DNA from: an uncultured Methanospirillaceae archaeon
Lineage (GTDB): Archaea > Halobacteriota > Methanomicrobia > Methanomicrobiales > Methanospirillaceae
Length of the DNA stretch: 32,203 nt
Direction of reading: 5' to 3'
NCBI GenBank assembly: GCA_949319355.1
Contig: CASGHA010000136.1
Span: 1 to 32,203, forward strand
Every line of letters starts with the position of its first letter. Positions within the stretch are counted from its first letter, which is position 1. The position numbers and the translations under genes are program-made. Below the pieces are notes generated by a model. That model was not told where the DNA came from and made no database searches. It worked only from the letters and a program-made list of their open reading frames with translations. Below are positions 22,845 through 32,052 of the stretch, in pieces.

Positions 22845-25085
22845 ATGCGTTGGATCAATCCGTTTGCAGTTGTTGCGGGCATTGTGAACCGGTTTCCAGT
22901 CGCAATCCTCGTGGCGATGGTCGCCCTCGCCATCGTGGCAATGATGTTCATGGCGGCGATCCCGCCCTATACGATATCGGACGAGTACATGGACAAGAAC
23001 TCGCCCGAGGGGGTTGTTTTTGACGCCTACAGCGCCCGCTACATGCAGGACACCTACATCCTTTTCATCCATGCGGGGGATGTCACGGACCCGGCACTCC
23101 TCTCTGACCTCCTGATCCTCGAGAACCAGATCCGCCGTATCAACCAGGTCAATTCGACGATTACCATTGCGGATGTGGTTGCGCAGTCCAACGGCGGGGT
23201 AATCCCAGGCACGAGCGCAGAAGTCCGGGCAATCATTGACAGCCTCCCCCCCGACACCAGGCGACAGTTCGTTCCGGACCCACAGACCCTCCTCGGGTAC
23301 ATCGTACTTGACCAGGGGTTGCCGACGGACGCCTCCTTCAAAATTGAACCGGTCGTCGTCAGGACCATCGCGGAGGCCACTCTCCCGCCAGGGGTATCAA
23401 TCGAAGCGACCGGCAATACGCCGCTGAACTACGAGATAGCCGTGTGGATGACGGTCAACTTCATCCTCCTGGTCATCGGAGCGATGGTACTCATGCTCAT
23501 CGTGAAGTACCTCCTCTGGTCCAAGATACGGTACTGGATCCTGCCGGTCGTGCTGCTCACCTTCGGGCTGTTCTATACCTTCGGTGTCATGGGCGTCCTC
23601 GGGATACCAGCAAACGACGGGGCCGTCGCAGCATTCCCCATCCTCCTCGGGCTCGGCATCGACTACGCCGTTCAGTTCCACTCGCGGTTCGACGACGAAT
23701 GCCACGTTCACGACCGCAAGGACGCCCTCTCCCTGACGGTCACCGCGGCAGGTCCTGCAGTCCTTACTGCCCTCGTGGCGACGTCACTCGGGTTCCTGGC
23801 GATGTTCATCAGCCCGATTCCCATGATCCGGACCTTTGCGATGGTCTCCATCATAGGGATAGTCTGCTGCTACCTCACAGCGCTTTTTGGGTTCGGGGCA
23901 TTTGCCCACGTCCTGAAGTACACCCCGAAGCCCCCCGGGGACTCTATCGCCGACCGTATCATGACTTTCTATGATACGGGTCTTACGGCGATCTCATCGG
24001 GGGTGGTGAAAATTGCCGTCCCGATCGTGATCATCTCGATACTCGTTGCAATGGTAGGGATCTCGCTCGACCACGGCATTCCGGTCGATGCTTCACAACA
24101 GTCGCTTGCACCTTCAGACATGCCGGCGGTGGTCACTGCGGACAAGGTCGAGTCGATTGCAGGATCACTCACTCCTCTGCCGCTCTATGTCCAGGGCCTC
24201 GACCCCCGGACCATACCAGGGATCAAATGGACCGACCGCTTGTGCGGTCTCCTGGAGAAAAACTATGATAAAATCTCCAGCATCGACAGCATGTCATCCA
24301 TCGTCCGATCGCACAACAACGGAGTCCTCCCTGAAAACCAGGCAGAACTCGACCGCGTGCTCGCGTCCATCCCGCCAGACCAGCTCCATACCTACCAGGT
24401 CGATGATACCACCTCGATCATCATGATCAATACGCTTGCGATGGAGATCGACGAACAGGTCGCCTTTTCAGACAACGTTGAGCGGGATATCGCCTGGCTC
24501 GGGCCACCCCCCGGGGCAATGGTCACCCCGACCGGGTCCTTTACCCTTTACACCATCCTCACCAAGCAGGTGATCGAAAACAAGGACCAGATGACATTTC
24601 TCGGGTTTGTCCTGATATTTGTCTTCCTGCTGCTCGTATACCGGAAGGGGATTGCCCTGACGCCGCTTGTCCCGATCATCTGCGTTATCGGCTGGAACCC
24701 GATCGCAATGATCCTGCTCGGGCAGAGCTACAGCATCCTGACCGCGGTCCTTGGTTCGATGACGATAGGGATCGGGTCGGAATACACAATCCTCATCATG
24801 GAGCGGTATCTCGAGGAGTTCCAGGAGTCCCATGACCGGATAGAGGCGATGAAGCGGGCGGTCCGGAAAGTCGGCACCGCGGTCACGGTGTCAGGGCTCG
24901 TTACCGCGGCAGGCTTTTCCGCACTCATGATGTCGTCCTTCCCGATCCTCTCCGGGTTCGGGCTTGCAACGGTGGTCGTGGTCATACTCTCGCTGGTAAG
25001 CGCGGTCGTGGTGATGCCTGCGACCCTCGTACTCGCCAGCCGGTTCGGAGCGGCAAAATCCACTCCTGAACCCTCAAAAATGTGA
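22845..25085 (+). CDS. RND superfamily exporter, HAE3/MMPL type
   Basis: The protein has 746 residues from ATG 22845. It has two RND repeats. Each begins with one membrane helix, then a large extracytoplasmic loop (about residues 45-200 and 405-580), then a five-helix bundle. The bundles contain FPILLGLGIDYAVQFHSRF and LGSMTIGIGSEYTILIMERY, the helix 4 motifs of the archaeal/bacterial HAE3 (hydrophobe/amphiphile efflux-3) family. AGGAGG at 22828-22833, 11 bases before ATG 22845, favours this start over ATG 22821. Proteins of this group move lipids or hydrophobic compounds, and the substrate here is unknown. It converges on two COG1361-like surface protein genes that probably act with it. Confidence 0.88.
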   Translation: MRWINPFAVVAGIVNRFPVAILVAMVALAIVAMMFMAAIPPYTISDEYMDKNSPEGVVFDAYSARYMQDTYILFIHAGDVTDPALLSDLLILENQIRRINQVNSTITIADVVAQSNGGVIPGTSAEVRAIIDSLPPDTRRQFVPDPQTLLGYIVLDQGLPTDASFKIEPVVVRTIAEATLPPGVSIEATGNTPLNYEIAVWMTVNFILLVIGAMVLMLIVKYLLWSKIRYWILPVVLLTFGLFYTFGVMGVLGIPANDGAVAAFPILLGLGIDYAVQFHSRFDDECHVHDRKDALSLTVTAAGPAVLTALVATSLGFLAMFISPIPMIRTFAMVSIIGIVCCYLTALFGFGAFAHVLKYTPKPPGDSIADRIMTFYDTGLTAISSGVVKIAVPIVIISILVAMVGISLDHGIPVDASQQSLAPSDMPAVVTADKVESIAGSLTPLPLYVQGLDPRTIPGIKWTDRLCGLLEKNYDKISSIDSMSSIVRSHNNGVLPENQAELDRVLASIPPDQLHTYQVDDTTSIIMINTLAMEIDEQVAFSDNVERDIAWLGPPPGAMVTPTGSFTLYTILTKQVIENKDQMTFLGFVLIFVFLLLVYRKGIALTPLVPIICVIGWNPIAMILLGQSYSILTAVLGSMTIGIGSEYTILIMERYLEEFQESHDRIEAMKRAVRKVGTAVTVSGLVTAAGFSALMMSSFPILSGFGLATVVVVILSLVSAVVVMPATLVLASRFGAAKSTPEPSKM

Positions 25086-25090
25086 ATCTT

Positions 25091-26419
25091 TTATTCTTTC
25101 CTGAATTTTCGCCCGAGCGACCACCCGGCATATGCGAGAATGGCGACGATACCCACGAGTGCAATCATGAGCGGCCGGTTCCCGGTGACTGCCTCGGTGC
25201 CTTCGGGTGACTGGACGCTGACCCCGAGGCTCGCCCTGTCAGAGAGCATCTGGGCTCCGAGTCCGTCACGGTATTTCACCTCGGTATCAAGCGGGTACTG
25301 TTTCCCTGTTATCGCCGATTTTGCAGAAATTTCAAACTGTACGGTCCGTGTTTCACCGGGCCCGAGAAACCCGAGCACGGCAGTGTCTTTTGCAGGCACG
25401 ATGAGATGGCTGCCGATGATCTTTGCCTCGGCTTCTGCTGCAGGGGAATCCCCTGTATTCGTGTAGGAAACATTGACGGTGGCCGATTCACCCGGGTGTA
25501 TCACGATACCGGGGCTGTCCACCTTAAATTCGGCTCCTTTTGCCACCTTTATGCCGACCGGGACGGAAGGAGTGTTCCGGGTGCTGCCATCGCTCTCCCG
25601 ATATGTCCCCTGGAGGACAGCGGGATACAACCCGGCCTCGGTGTGGTCTTTCACGGCGATTCTCACCCGTATCGGTGTAGTCGCCCCCGGTTCGAGCCGG
25701 TCGATATACGTGCTCCCTTCAACGACCCTGAACGTCACGTTGTCGAACGGGACAATGGTAAAAGTGACCTCGCTTCCCGTCTCATGGCCGACATTTTTCA
25801 CCTCGCCGGCCAGGTATCCCTGGGTCCCGGGGACGAGGTTTTCCTGCGTCAGGTTGAGGAGAATCGGCCTGACCTCAGGCCTGATAGTGATCCCGACCGG
25901 GACGGTCACTGCCCTTTCGCGGTAGAGCGGCTGGACCGTTGACCGTCCTTCTCCTGTCAGGGGTATCGCGTAGACGTACCGGTACTCAAGGCTCAAGAGG
26001 ATGGCATGGGACCCTGGGAGGGCTTTCTCGTCAACGGTCCCGCTAATAGTGAACGGGACCTTGGCGCCAACCCCGATATCACCGAGCAGGACCGGAGGAC
26101 TTTCGACGGTGACCGGTGCACCGGACTCCAGGGGGCTCATGACGACCCCGAGTGCCGTTCGTGGGTCGTAGGTGTCGGGGGGAAGGAGCGGGGCTACCTT
26201 AACCTTGGTGTCCTGGTCCTTGTTTGTCAGGACGACGGTCATGGCGAAGGTGTCGCCAGGGTAATACCGGGGGTCACTCACGACGTGTGCCGAGAGGTCC
26301 GGCTCGAGACCCGGGTCATAGATATACCCGAGAGCGGTGCAGGGAGCCGCCGTCAGGGTGATGCAGAGGAGGAACGCAGCCATGAGGCAGGTGCAGCGCA
26401 GTAATGCGGGATAGATCAT
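25091..26419 (-). CDS. COG1361-like surface protein with C-terminal membrane anchor
   Basis: The 442-residue protein has an N-terminal signal peptide (about residues 5-30), several Ig-like beta domains of the NEW3/CARDB kind (VVLTNKDQDTKVKVAPLLPP, GYLAGEVKNVGHETGSEVTF, VNVSYTNTGDSPAAEAEAKI) and one C-terminal helix (RPLMIALVGIVAILAYAGWS) followed by a basic tail GRKFRKE. This is the usual plan of archaeal COG1361 S-layer-like proteins: anchored, with the body outside. It overlaps the upstream paralogue by four bases and ends five bases from the convergent RND gene. Such proteins often neighbour RND exporters in methanogens and may be accessory subunits of the exporter; that is inferred. Confidence 0.82.
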   Translation of the reverse strand: MIYPALLRCTCLMAAFLLCITLTAAPCTALGYIYDPGLEPDLSAHVVSDPRYYPGDTFAMTVVLTNKDQDTKVKVAPLLPPDTYDPRTALGVVMSPLESGAPVTVESPPVLLGDIGVGAKVPFTISGTVDEKALPGSHAILLSLEYRYVYAIPLTGEGRSTVQPLYRERAVTVPVGITIRPEVRPILLNLTQENLVPGTQGYLAGEVKNVGHETGSEVTFTIVPFDNVTFRVVEGSTYIDRLEPGATTPIRVRIAVKDHTEAGLYPAVLQGTYRESDGSTRNTPSVPVGIKVAKGAEFKVDSPGIVIHPGESATVNVSYTNTGDSPAAEAEAKIIGSHLIVPAKDTAVLGFLGPGETRTVQFEISAKSAITGKQYPLDTEVKYRDGLGAQMLSDRASLGVSVQSPEGTEAVTGNRPLMIALVGIVAILAYAGWSLGRKFRKE

Positions 26420-27732
26420 GGCGCCTTGCCTTGGGACCCTGTCGTCTTCTTCCGGCGGTACCAGAGGAGCGCACCCCCCGCGATGATGAGTATCACCAGG
26501 ACCACCCCGGCTATCCCGGGTGCCGGATCAGCCTGGACGTCGATCGGCACCGGTATGTTGTCGGAGGTGTACACCGTTCCCCTCTCATCGGTGTACTGCA
26601 CCTCGGAGTCTGCCGAATAGCTCTTGACCATGGCACTGCCATCGGTTTTCACGCTGAATACCGCTGTAGCTGACTCCCCGGGGCTGAGGTCACCAAGGTA
26701 GGCGGTGTCGTCATCGCTCGAAAACGGGTTGATGACGCTGATACGGGCCTTCGCATTGTAGACCTTCGCGTTTCCGGCATTCCTGTACGTAACTTTCACG
26801 GGGAGTTTCGAGCCGGGACTGACGACCGAGGACGTGTTCACCTGTTCGAACACAATCTTGTCCTGGAACGATACTCCGGCGGTGACCGGGGGTGAGGTCG
26901 CGGCAGCGCCCCTGAAGTCTTTATAAACCGCGTAGAGGGACACAGGATATGAAATCACCGGGGCTGCCTCGCCCGATACCGCGACCTTGAAACCCGGCTG
27001 GATGGTACTTCCGGGAGGGAAGTCCCCGATATAGACACTGTTGCTGAACGGAACAATCGGACTCGCACCTGCGGGGACAAGGAAGAGCGACGTGCCAGTC
27101 CCTGTGTCCTGGCCGGTGTTCCTGATGGTAAAGGTGATGACCCCTTCCTTTCCCGCATAGAGGTCAGAACTTTCGACCTTTTCAACGGTGAGGACCACCA
27201 TCCGCCTTATTTTTACCGGCACCGGAAGGACGGTGTCATCCTCCTTGAAATAGTACTCCATGTCGGCGGTCCCCTGCTGCTCGACCCGGGGCACATAACT
27301 GTAATTAATCCTGGCAAACATCGTGTAGTTGCCAGCCGGGGCAGACTCCGGTACATCGACCGTGAAGGTCGCAGGGACGAGCTGTCCGGCCTTGACGTCC
27401 CCGATGATCTGGGGGTTGGACCGCACCAGCACCGGCGAATCCCCGGGGAGGAGCCCGATGATGGCGGACCGGGCGGTGGTGGGGGGGTACATGGGGTCTA
27501 TCGAGAGGTAATTGTGGAACTCCATCGTGACGGTGCCCTTGTTCCCAATGGTGACCGGGAGCTCGGTGGTCGCCCCGGGGACCAGTTCAGAGGTCGATCC
27601 GAGGGAGACAAAAAGATCGGGCCCGCCCGAGAGGTAGCGCTCCCCTGCCAGACAGGGGGATATCAATAGTCCAATCCCGATACATGCTATGAATATCCCC
27701 GTCATGAATCCCGTTCTATCCATCCAGATCAT
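26416..27732 (-). CDS. COG1361-like surface protein, second member
   Basis: The protein has 438 residues with the same plan as its neighbour: signal peptide (residues 8-29, ending SPCLAGE), tandem Ig-like domains (VTIGNKGTVTMEFHNYLSID, ITFTIRNTGQDTGTGTSLFL, VKVTYRNAGNAKVYNAKARI) and a C-terminal helix (GVVLVILIIAGGALLW) with tail RRKKTTGSQGK. It leads the two-gene minus-strand operon and shares a four-base ATGA-type overlap with the next gene. The pair is probably an old tandem duplication that has diverged strongly. An ATG further in (MTGIFIACIG) is an alternative start. Confidence 0.82.
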   Translation of the reverse strand: MIWMDRTGFMTGIFIACIGIGLLISPCLAGERYLSGGPDLFVSLGSTSELVPGATTELPVTIGNKGTVTMEFHNYLSIDPMYPPTTARSAIIGLLPGDSPVLVRSNPQIIGDVKAGQLVPATFTVDVPESAPAGNYTMFARINYSYVPRVEQQGTADMEYYFKEDDTVLPVPVKIRRMVVLTVEKVESSDLYAGKEGVITFTIRNTGQDTGTGTSLFLVPAGASPIVPFSNSVYIGDFPPGSTIQPGFKVAVSGEAAPVISYPVSLYAVYKDFRGAAATSPPVTAGVSFQDKIVFEQVNTSSVVSPGSKLPVKVTYRNAGNAKVYNAKARISVINPFSSDDDTAYLGDLSPGESATAVFSVKTDGSAMVKSYSADSEVQYTDERGTVYTSDNIPVPIDVQADPAPGIAGVVLVILIIAGGALLWYRRKKTTGSQGKAP

Positions 27733-27967
27733 CCCCGATCAATATCCAATGTCATTGTATTACGGATCGGATTGTATTAATCTGCCGTAGTTCTTCAGGG
27801 GTAGGAGGATATGGCAAAAAAGGATGCTCATTAAGGTCATCCGGAATGGCATCAGATGGGGGAGGTCCCATTTTTTATGCTGCAAGTGGAGTTCTATCTG
27901 CGGATCCTATAGATATTTAATGTGCTCAGGTCCGTTCTTGAATGCTCCGGATCTTTTTAACCTTTAA

Positions 27968-28189
27968 ATGGTAAAAATGGTAGAAAAAACGTTTGAATGG
28001 ATGGAAAAGAACAATATCCATACAGCGGTTGAAAATGGCCTTGAACGGAATATACTTCCCTTAAGGGGCGAAAAACACCTGGAGGTCGCCTTGGAGGGCT
28101 CCCGCTTGGATACGGGTTTATTTAAGGAGAATTTAAAGAACCGGAATATGAGCAGTCAATTTTTCTTCAAGGAAAAGCGGGACCTTTGA
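27968..28189 (+). CDS. Small hypothetical protein
   Basis: The 73-residue product is charged and probably helical (MVKMVEKTFEWMEKNNIHTA). It has no signal, membrane helix or metal motif. AT-rich sequence ATAGATATTTAATG (27908-27921) lies about 50 bases upstream and could be its TATA box. The codon pattern looks like protein, but length and lack of homologues leave it uncertain. It could also be a fragment of a larger lost gene. Confidence 0.35.
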   Translation: MVKMVEKTFEWMEKNNIHTAVENGLERNILPLRGEKHLEVALEGSRLDTGLFKENLKNRNMSSQFFFKEKRDL

Positions 28190-28311
28190 TAACCTACAGT
28201 GGGGCCTGAAGATGATAGGGGTGTTGCTCCATGGCACCGGCTGTTCAGATCAAATGTCATCGTACGAGTCACCTTCCGGCTGATAAGGGCCGGTTAATCT
28301 GCAGGACCGCC

Positions 28312-28319
28312 TTTATAAG
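28312..28319 (+). promoter_or_regulatory. Isolated TATA box with no obvious gene
   Basis: TTTATAAG is a good TATA box, but no ordinary gene follows on this strand before the convergent gene ending at 28457. A GTG 22-26 bases downstream opens a 26-codon frame (28338-28418). Confidence 0.35.
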
Positions 28320-28456
28320 TAGTTAAAACGATTTGCCGTGCCTGGTTCCGTAGATATCGATACCGCGGTGTCACGGATCAGGTCATCGATGGTAAAGAAG
28401 GCCCCAGATCCCTGCTAAAACCGTGGCCCCTTTCATTCAACGACCAAACTTATGGT

Positions 28457-28786
28457 TCAACTGACAGAGTCGTCCTTAAATTCCAGGCTCCGGACATCTC
28501 CGGGCTTAAACCTCTTGAATTCCCGGAGGAGCGCCTTGCGGTATTCGTCTATCTTTTTTGTCGGGATGTAGTTGAAACGTTGGACTCTCTTTACGAGTTC
28601 GTCAGTAATCTGCTCGTCGTTCGTGAATTTTTTGTTGTATACATCAAGGAGTATCCAGTCCAGCCTGTCTATCCCGGTTTCTTTGCCGTCGATTGTTATC
28701 TTCTTAATCTTGACCTGGTCAGGCGGGATCCCGCCGCAAATGGAACAGTAATATCCGTCCTTTGGATCGCCGCTCATGAATTCCAT
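28457..28786 (-). CDS. Small CxxC protein conserved in methanogens
   Basis: The 109-residue protein has a CSICGG knuckle near residue 14 followed by charged, mostly helical sequence (IDRLDWILLDVYNKKFTNDE, VKRVQRFNYIPTKKIDEYRK). I recognise it as a small methanogen family that databases sometimes label 'NAC family transcription factor', a name that says little about function. The frame opens at 28786, but GGGGG six to ten bases before ATG 28777 suggests translation from the second methionine (MSGDPKDGYY). With only one CxxC it may bind zinc as a dimer or act as a redox switch. It lies downstream of hcp on the same strand, separated by a T-run and its own promoter gap. Confidence 0.7.
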   Translation of the reverse strand: MEFMSGDPKDGYYCSICGGIPPDQVKIKKITIDGKETGIDRLDWILLDVYNKKFTNDEQITDELVKRVQRFNYIPTKKIDEYRKALLREFKRFKPGDVRSLEFKDDSVS

Positions 28787-28987
28787 CCCCCCTGCCAGGA
28801 TCTAAAATGATCCGGAGAATCTGCCGTGAGAATGCACTTCTGGTGATTCCGGGAAGCATTTAATCGCAACTTTCCTCGCGGTGGTTCCTGGTAGCTGGTA
28901 GAGCCACCTCCGGGCATCTTACCGATCTCCCTCCTGGTCCTCACATTCCCACCTGTTTTTCGTTCATTGGCTTTGTCCGGGCTTAAG

Positions 28988-28993
28988 AAAAAA
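28988..28993 (-). terminator. T-run terminator after hcp
   Basis: Six T residues on the minus strand begin about 12 bases after the hcp stop, within T-rich sequence, and would end the hcp transcript before the small CxxC gene. Confidence 0.5.
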
Positions 28994-29005
28994 GTTGGGA
29001 GCTTT

Positions 29006-30622
29006 TCAGGCCTTGAGCATACGGGCCATATCTGCCTGGACCGTTGTGTTGGGTTTGAGGTCAAACTGCTTTACAAGCACGTCGAGCACTGCCGGAGATA
29101 CAAAGCCGGGGAGTTTGGGCCCGAGGGTTATGTCCTTTACTCCGAGCGAGAGCAGTGCAAGGAGCACGAGTACAGCTTTCTGTTCGTACCAGGCAATATT
29201 GTATGAAACCGGAAGCTCGTTGATGCCAACGCCAAATGCCTTTGCGAGCGCCTGTGCAATCACGACCAGTGAATAGCAGTCATTACACTGCCCGGCATCG
29301 ATGACCCTTGGGATACCACCTATCGTGCCTAATCCAAGGCCGTTGTACCTGTACTTGGCGCAGCCGGCTGTGAGAATGACCGTGTCATTAGGGAGTGCCT
29401 TGGCGAATTCCGTATAGTATTCACGCTCCTTCTGCCGCCCGTCGCAACCGGCCATGACCAGGAACCGTTTTATGTCCCCACTCTTCACCGCGGCAACGAC
29501 CTTGTCCGCCAGGGCAAGGACTGCGTCGTGCCCACACCCGGTGATGAGATCATTTCTACTCCCCGGCAGGGGCGTCGGTGGCTGACAGGTCTTGGCAAAG
29601 GCAATGATCTTTGAAAAGTCCTTCCTTCCCCCCGGGCCTGCTTCAACGTGCAGGACCCCCGGGTATCCGGTCAGGCCGGTAGTGAAGAGGCGGGCTTTGT
29701 AGGTATCTTTCGGGGGTACGAGGCAATTGGTCGTGAAAAGCACCGGGCCGTTGAACTGTTCGAACTCTTCCTTCTGGTGCCACCATGAACTGCCATAGTT
29801 CCCGACCAGATGCGGATATTTCCTGAACGCCGGGTAGGCATGTGCAGGAAGCATCTCTCCATGGGTATAGACATCGACACCAGCGTCGCGGGACTGTTCG
29901 AGGAGCATCTCGAGATCCTTGAGGTCGTGGCCAGTGATGAGTACTCCCGGACGCTTTGCGACTGTGGTTTTCACGCTGGTAATCTCCGGCTTGCCGTATG
30001 CGGACGTGTTTGCCTCGTCAAGCAGCGCGAGAACTGAGACCCCCGTTTTCCCGCACTCCATAACAAGGCCGATCATTTCAGGTACAGGGAGATCCTTGAG
30101 CATCGATGCCAGTCCTTTCTGGATGAAAGTAGTGATTTCTGCATCCGTTTTTCCAAGAACCGCAGCATGGGTATAGTAGGCCGAAATCCCTTTCAGACCA
30201 AAGAGAAGTGTTGAACGGAGTGATCTGACATCTTCGTCTGCAGTTGACAGGATGCCGACGGACGGTGCCTTTGCAAGGATGTCACTTTCTCCCTGAGATT
30301 TCCAGGTACATGCATCTGGCTCATCACTGCCGCTTTCGGGAAGGGCGTCCCGGATCTTTATGGCTTTGGTAATGAGCATTGTGAATCTGGACTTGTCGAA
30401 GTTGACATTGGTCAACGTAGCAAATAGGGCTTCAGCTACAAACAGGCCTGCATCAGGATTACCATTTCCCTGCTCCATCGCTGCCAGGTTTCGCACGGAG
30501 ACCCCTTTGCAGAGGTATACGAGCACGTCCTGGTACGCAGCGATTTCATCTTCCTTTCCGCAGACACCCTTGATAGTACATCCAGTACCTTTCACTGTTT
30601 CTTCACACTGGTGACAGAACAT
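29006..30622 (-). CDS. hcp: Hybrid cluster protein (hydroxylamine / NO reductase)
   Basis: Hcp reduces nitric oxide or hydroxylamine and protects anaerobes against nitrosative and oxidative stress in the cytoplasm. The full-length 538-residue protein has the N-terminal iron-sulfur cysteines Cys3, Cys6, Cys15 and Cys21 (MFCHQCEETVKGTGC). Hybrid-cluster ligand regions are visible: FTTNCLVPPKD, ILTAGCAKYRYN and IDAGQCNDCYS, with a Glu-rich GGIPRV block nearby. GGAGGAGG sits three bases before the ATG and fixes the start. The gene diverges from an HxlR-type regulator across an 87-base gap with shared AT-rich promoter, so it is probably controlled by that regulator. Confidence 0.95.
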   Translation of the reverse strand: MFCHQCEETVKGTGCTIKGVCGKEDEIAAYQDVLVYLCKGVSVRNLAAMEQGNGNPDAGLFVAEALFATLTNVNFDKSRFTMLITKAIKIRDALPESGSDEPDACTWKSQGESDILAKAPSVGILSTADEDVRSLRSTLLFGLKGISAYYTHAAVLGKTDAEITTFIQKGLASMLKDLPVPEMIGLVMECGKTGVSVLALLDEANTSAYGKPEITSVKTTVAKRPGVLITGHDLKDLEMLLEQSRDAGVDVYTHGEMLPAHAYPAFRKYPHLVGNYGSSWWHQKEEFEQFNGPVLFTTNCLVPPKDTYKARLFTTGLTGYPGVLHVEAGPGGRKDFSKIIAFAKTCQPPTPLPGSRNDLITGCGHDAVLALADKVVAAVKSGDIKRFLVMAGCDGRQKEREYYTEFAKALPNDTVILTAGCAKYRYNGLGLGTIGGIPRVIDAGQCNDCYSLVVIAQALAKAFGVGINELPVSYNIAWYEQKAVLVLLALLSLGVKDITLGPKLPGFVSPAVLDVLVKQFDLKPNTTVQADMARMLKA

Positions 30623-30709
30623 TTTCCTCCTCCGTTAGAGTTTCTTTTGGGTACAAGATATCAATATAATACTAAATTATAAATAAGGAGAAGTTTCCAT
30701 TTCCATACC
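30623..30709. promoter_or_regulatory. Shared promoter region of hcp and hxlR-type regulator
   Basis: ATTATAAATA (30676-30685) serves the plus strand about 30 bases before ATG 30710, giving a nearly leaderless regulator mRNA. On the minus strand TTTATAAT (30677-30684) or ATTATATT (30663-30670) serves hcp. The TATA boxes overlap, so polymerase or regulator binding on one side would block the other. Confidence 0.6.
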
Positions 30710-31069
30710 ATGCATGATTCATGCACGGTCAGCAGGACTGTCAGGTATCTCTCAAAGCGCTGGACGCTTCTTATCATACTCGAACTCTACAAGGGCAGCC
30801 AATACACGAGGCGTTTTTCAGAACTTCGCGATGCGCTTCATGGGATAACACCGAAGGTCCTCTCCGAACGGCTCAAGGAACTTGAGGAGGAGGATATCAT
30901 CACGAGAAAGGTTGATGCAACTGCATTCCCTGTCCGGACCGAGTACACCCTGACAGAAAGCGGTCTCGAAATCGTGGACATCATCAGGGAAATCAAGAGC
31001 TGGGCCTTGAAATGGAAGATTATCAATGCCCCCTGCGGCCAACAGGACTGCAAGGTGTGCGTGTTGTGA
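30710..31069 (+). CDS. HxlR-family transcriptional regulator
   Basis: The 119-residue protein is a typical HxlR winged helix: Cys5 ahead of helix 1 (MHDSCTVSRTVRYLSKRWTL), the recognition region RFSELRDALHGITPKVLSER, and a wing ending PVRTEYTLTESGLEIVDIIR. The family's N-terminal cysteine senses electrophiles or oxidants in several members. An extra cysteine-rich tail (CGQQDCKVCVL) is unusual and could bind a metal or an iron-sulfur cluster. It diverges from hcp with overlapping promoters, so control of hcp in response to nitrosative or redox stress is the simplest inference. Confidence 0.9.
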   Translation: MHDSCTVSRTVRYLSKRWTLLIILELYKGSQYTRRFSELRDALHGITPKVLSERLKELEEEDIITRKVDATAFPVRTEYTLTESGLEIVDIIREIKSWALKWKIINAPCGQQDCKVCVL

Positions 31070-31497
31070 ACATCTCTCTATCCCGTCTTGCCAGTCCGGG
31101 CTCCCAGATCATGCTGAACATGTGTCGTGACAGCGCTATTGACGGTCTTGGGTCCGAACCGGGGTGTCCTGGCTCAATCTGGCACTATCAGCGTTGAACA
31201 TAGCAATTATGACATTTTCCGGAATTTGACGACGAAAGGATTCCCCTCTTGGATGGTTACTGGCATGACCCTGTATTGAATTCAGAGACTATCTGGTCGA
31301 GGAGCATCCGGTTATTTTTCATTTTTCACCATCATGTAGGCTTGAATCGTTCAGGCCTCAAGATAGGCAGCAAACGAGGCCATTAGGTTATTTCGTCAAA
31401 TAATAATCTATTGTCGATAATTCATGGTAGTGTAAGGATTTGGGTCCTGTTTACTTCATGTACTCCGTAAAAATGGCATGACGAATGCTACGGCTAT
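31070..31497. other. Intergenic region without a supported gene
   Basis: A 56-codon open stretch (31222-31389, plus) contains protein-like text (FDDERIPLLDGYWHDP) but starts directly after a stop with no start codon, so it is at best a gene fragment. The AT-rich part near 31400-31430 shows no ordered repeat. Confidence 0.4.
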
Positions 31498-32052
31498 TCA
31501 GGTGTTTTTCTCTTCTTCTGTTCCCAATGGTGGGAGTAACCGCCTGCTGCGGAGTACGAGCCACCAGAAGGGGATGAGTGTGAGGAGGGAGATAACTCCA
31601 GCGAAGAGATAGATGGAATCGATCCCCCAGACCATCAGCATGATACCGAAAATCAGGGGTGGGACCACGATCCCGATGCTCAACACGGTGTTAAAAGCCC
31701 CCATTGCAACCCCCTGGCCCAGTGTCCTGCCATCAAGGGTAACCACCGCGGTAGCGGCTGCTATTGCTATTGCATTGCCCACACCGATCAACAAGGCGAA
31801 GAGAGCGACTGCAGGGAGCATCCGGACATATACCCGGCTTATGGTCCCAACTGAGACCATAATCGTGCCGATTACTATCATGTACGACCGTTTGTACCGG
31901 TCAGCCAGATTTCCAAAGTATCCGAGACTTATGGCCATGGAAAGCACCTCGATTGCTATGATCAGGCCTATAATGGCTGCAGAGAAGCCGTCCTGGGTCG
32001 CAGCGAGAACAGGGATGAAGACCACGAACGCTGCATAGGGAAAGGTGTTCAT
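31498..32052 (-). pseudogene. C-terminal half of an MFS transporter
   Basis: The 184 residues contain six hydrophobic segments and the loop GYFGNLADRYKRSYMIVIGT, which is the G-x-L-A-D-R-x-x-R motif found between helices 2 and 3 of each MFS half. MFS transporters normally have twelve helices and about 400 residues. Protein-like sequence continues a few codons upstream of ATG 32052 (TFFFRF) and then meets a stop. The 150 bases to the window edge are AT-rich and show no N-terminal half. The gene is most likely truncated, although expression of a six-helix protein cannot be excluded. Substrate unknown. Confidence 0.65.

Noticed and set aside
27811-27834. Seven-codon ORF (MAKKDAH) behind a perfect AGGAGGAT ribosome binding site
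   Set aside because: Too short to support as a gene. The strong binding site is noted, but it could arise by chance and no promoter is clear.
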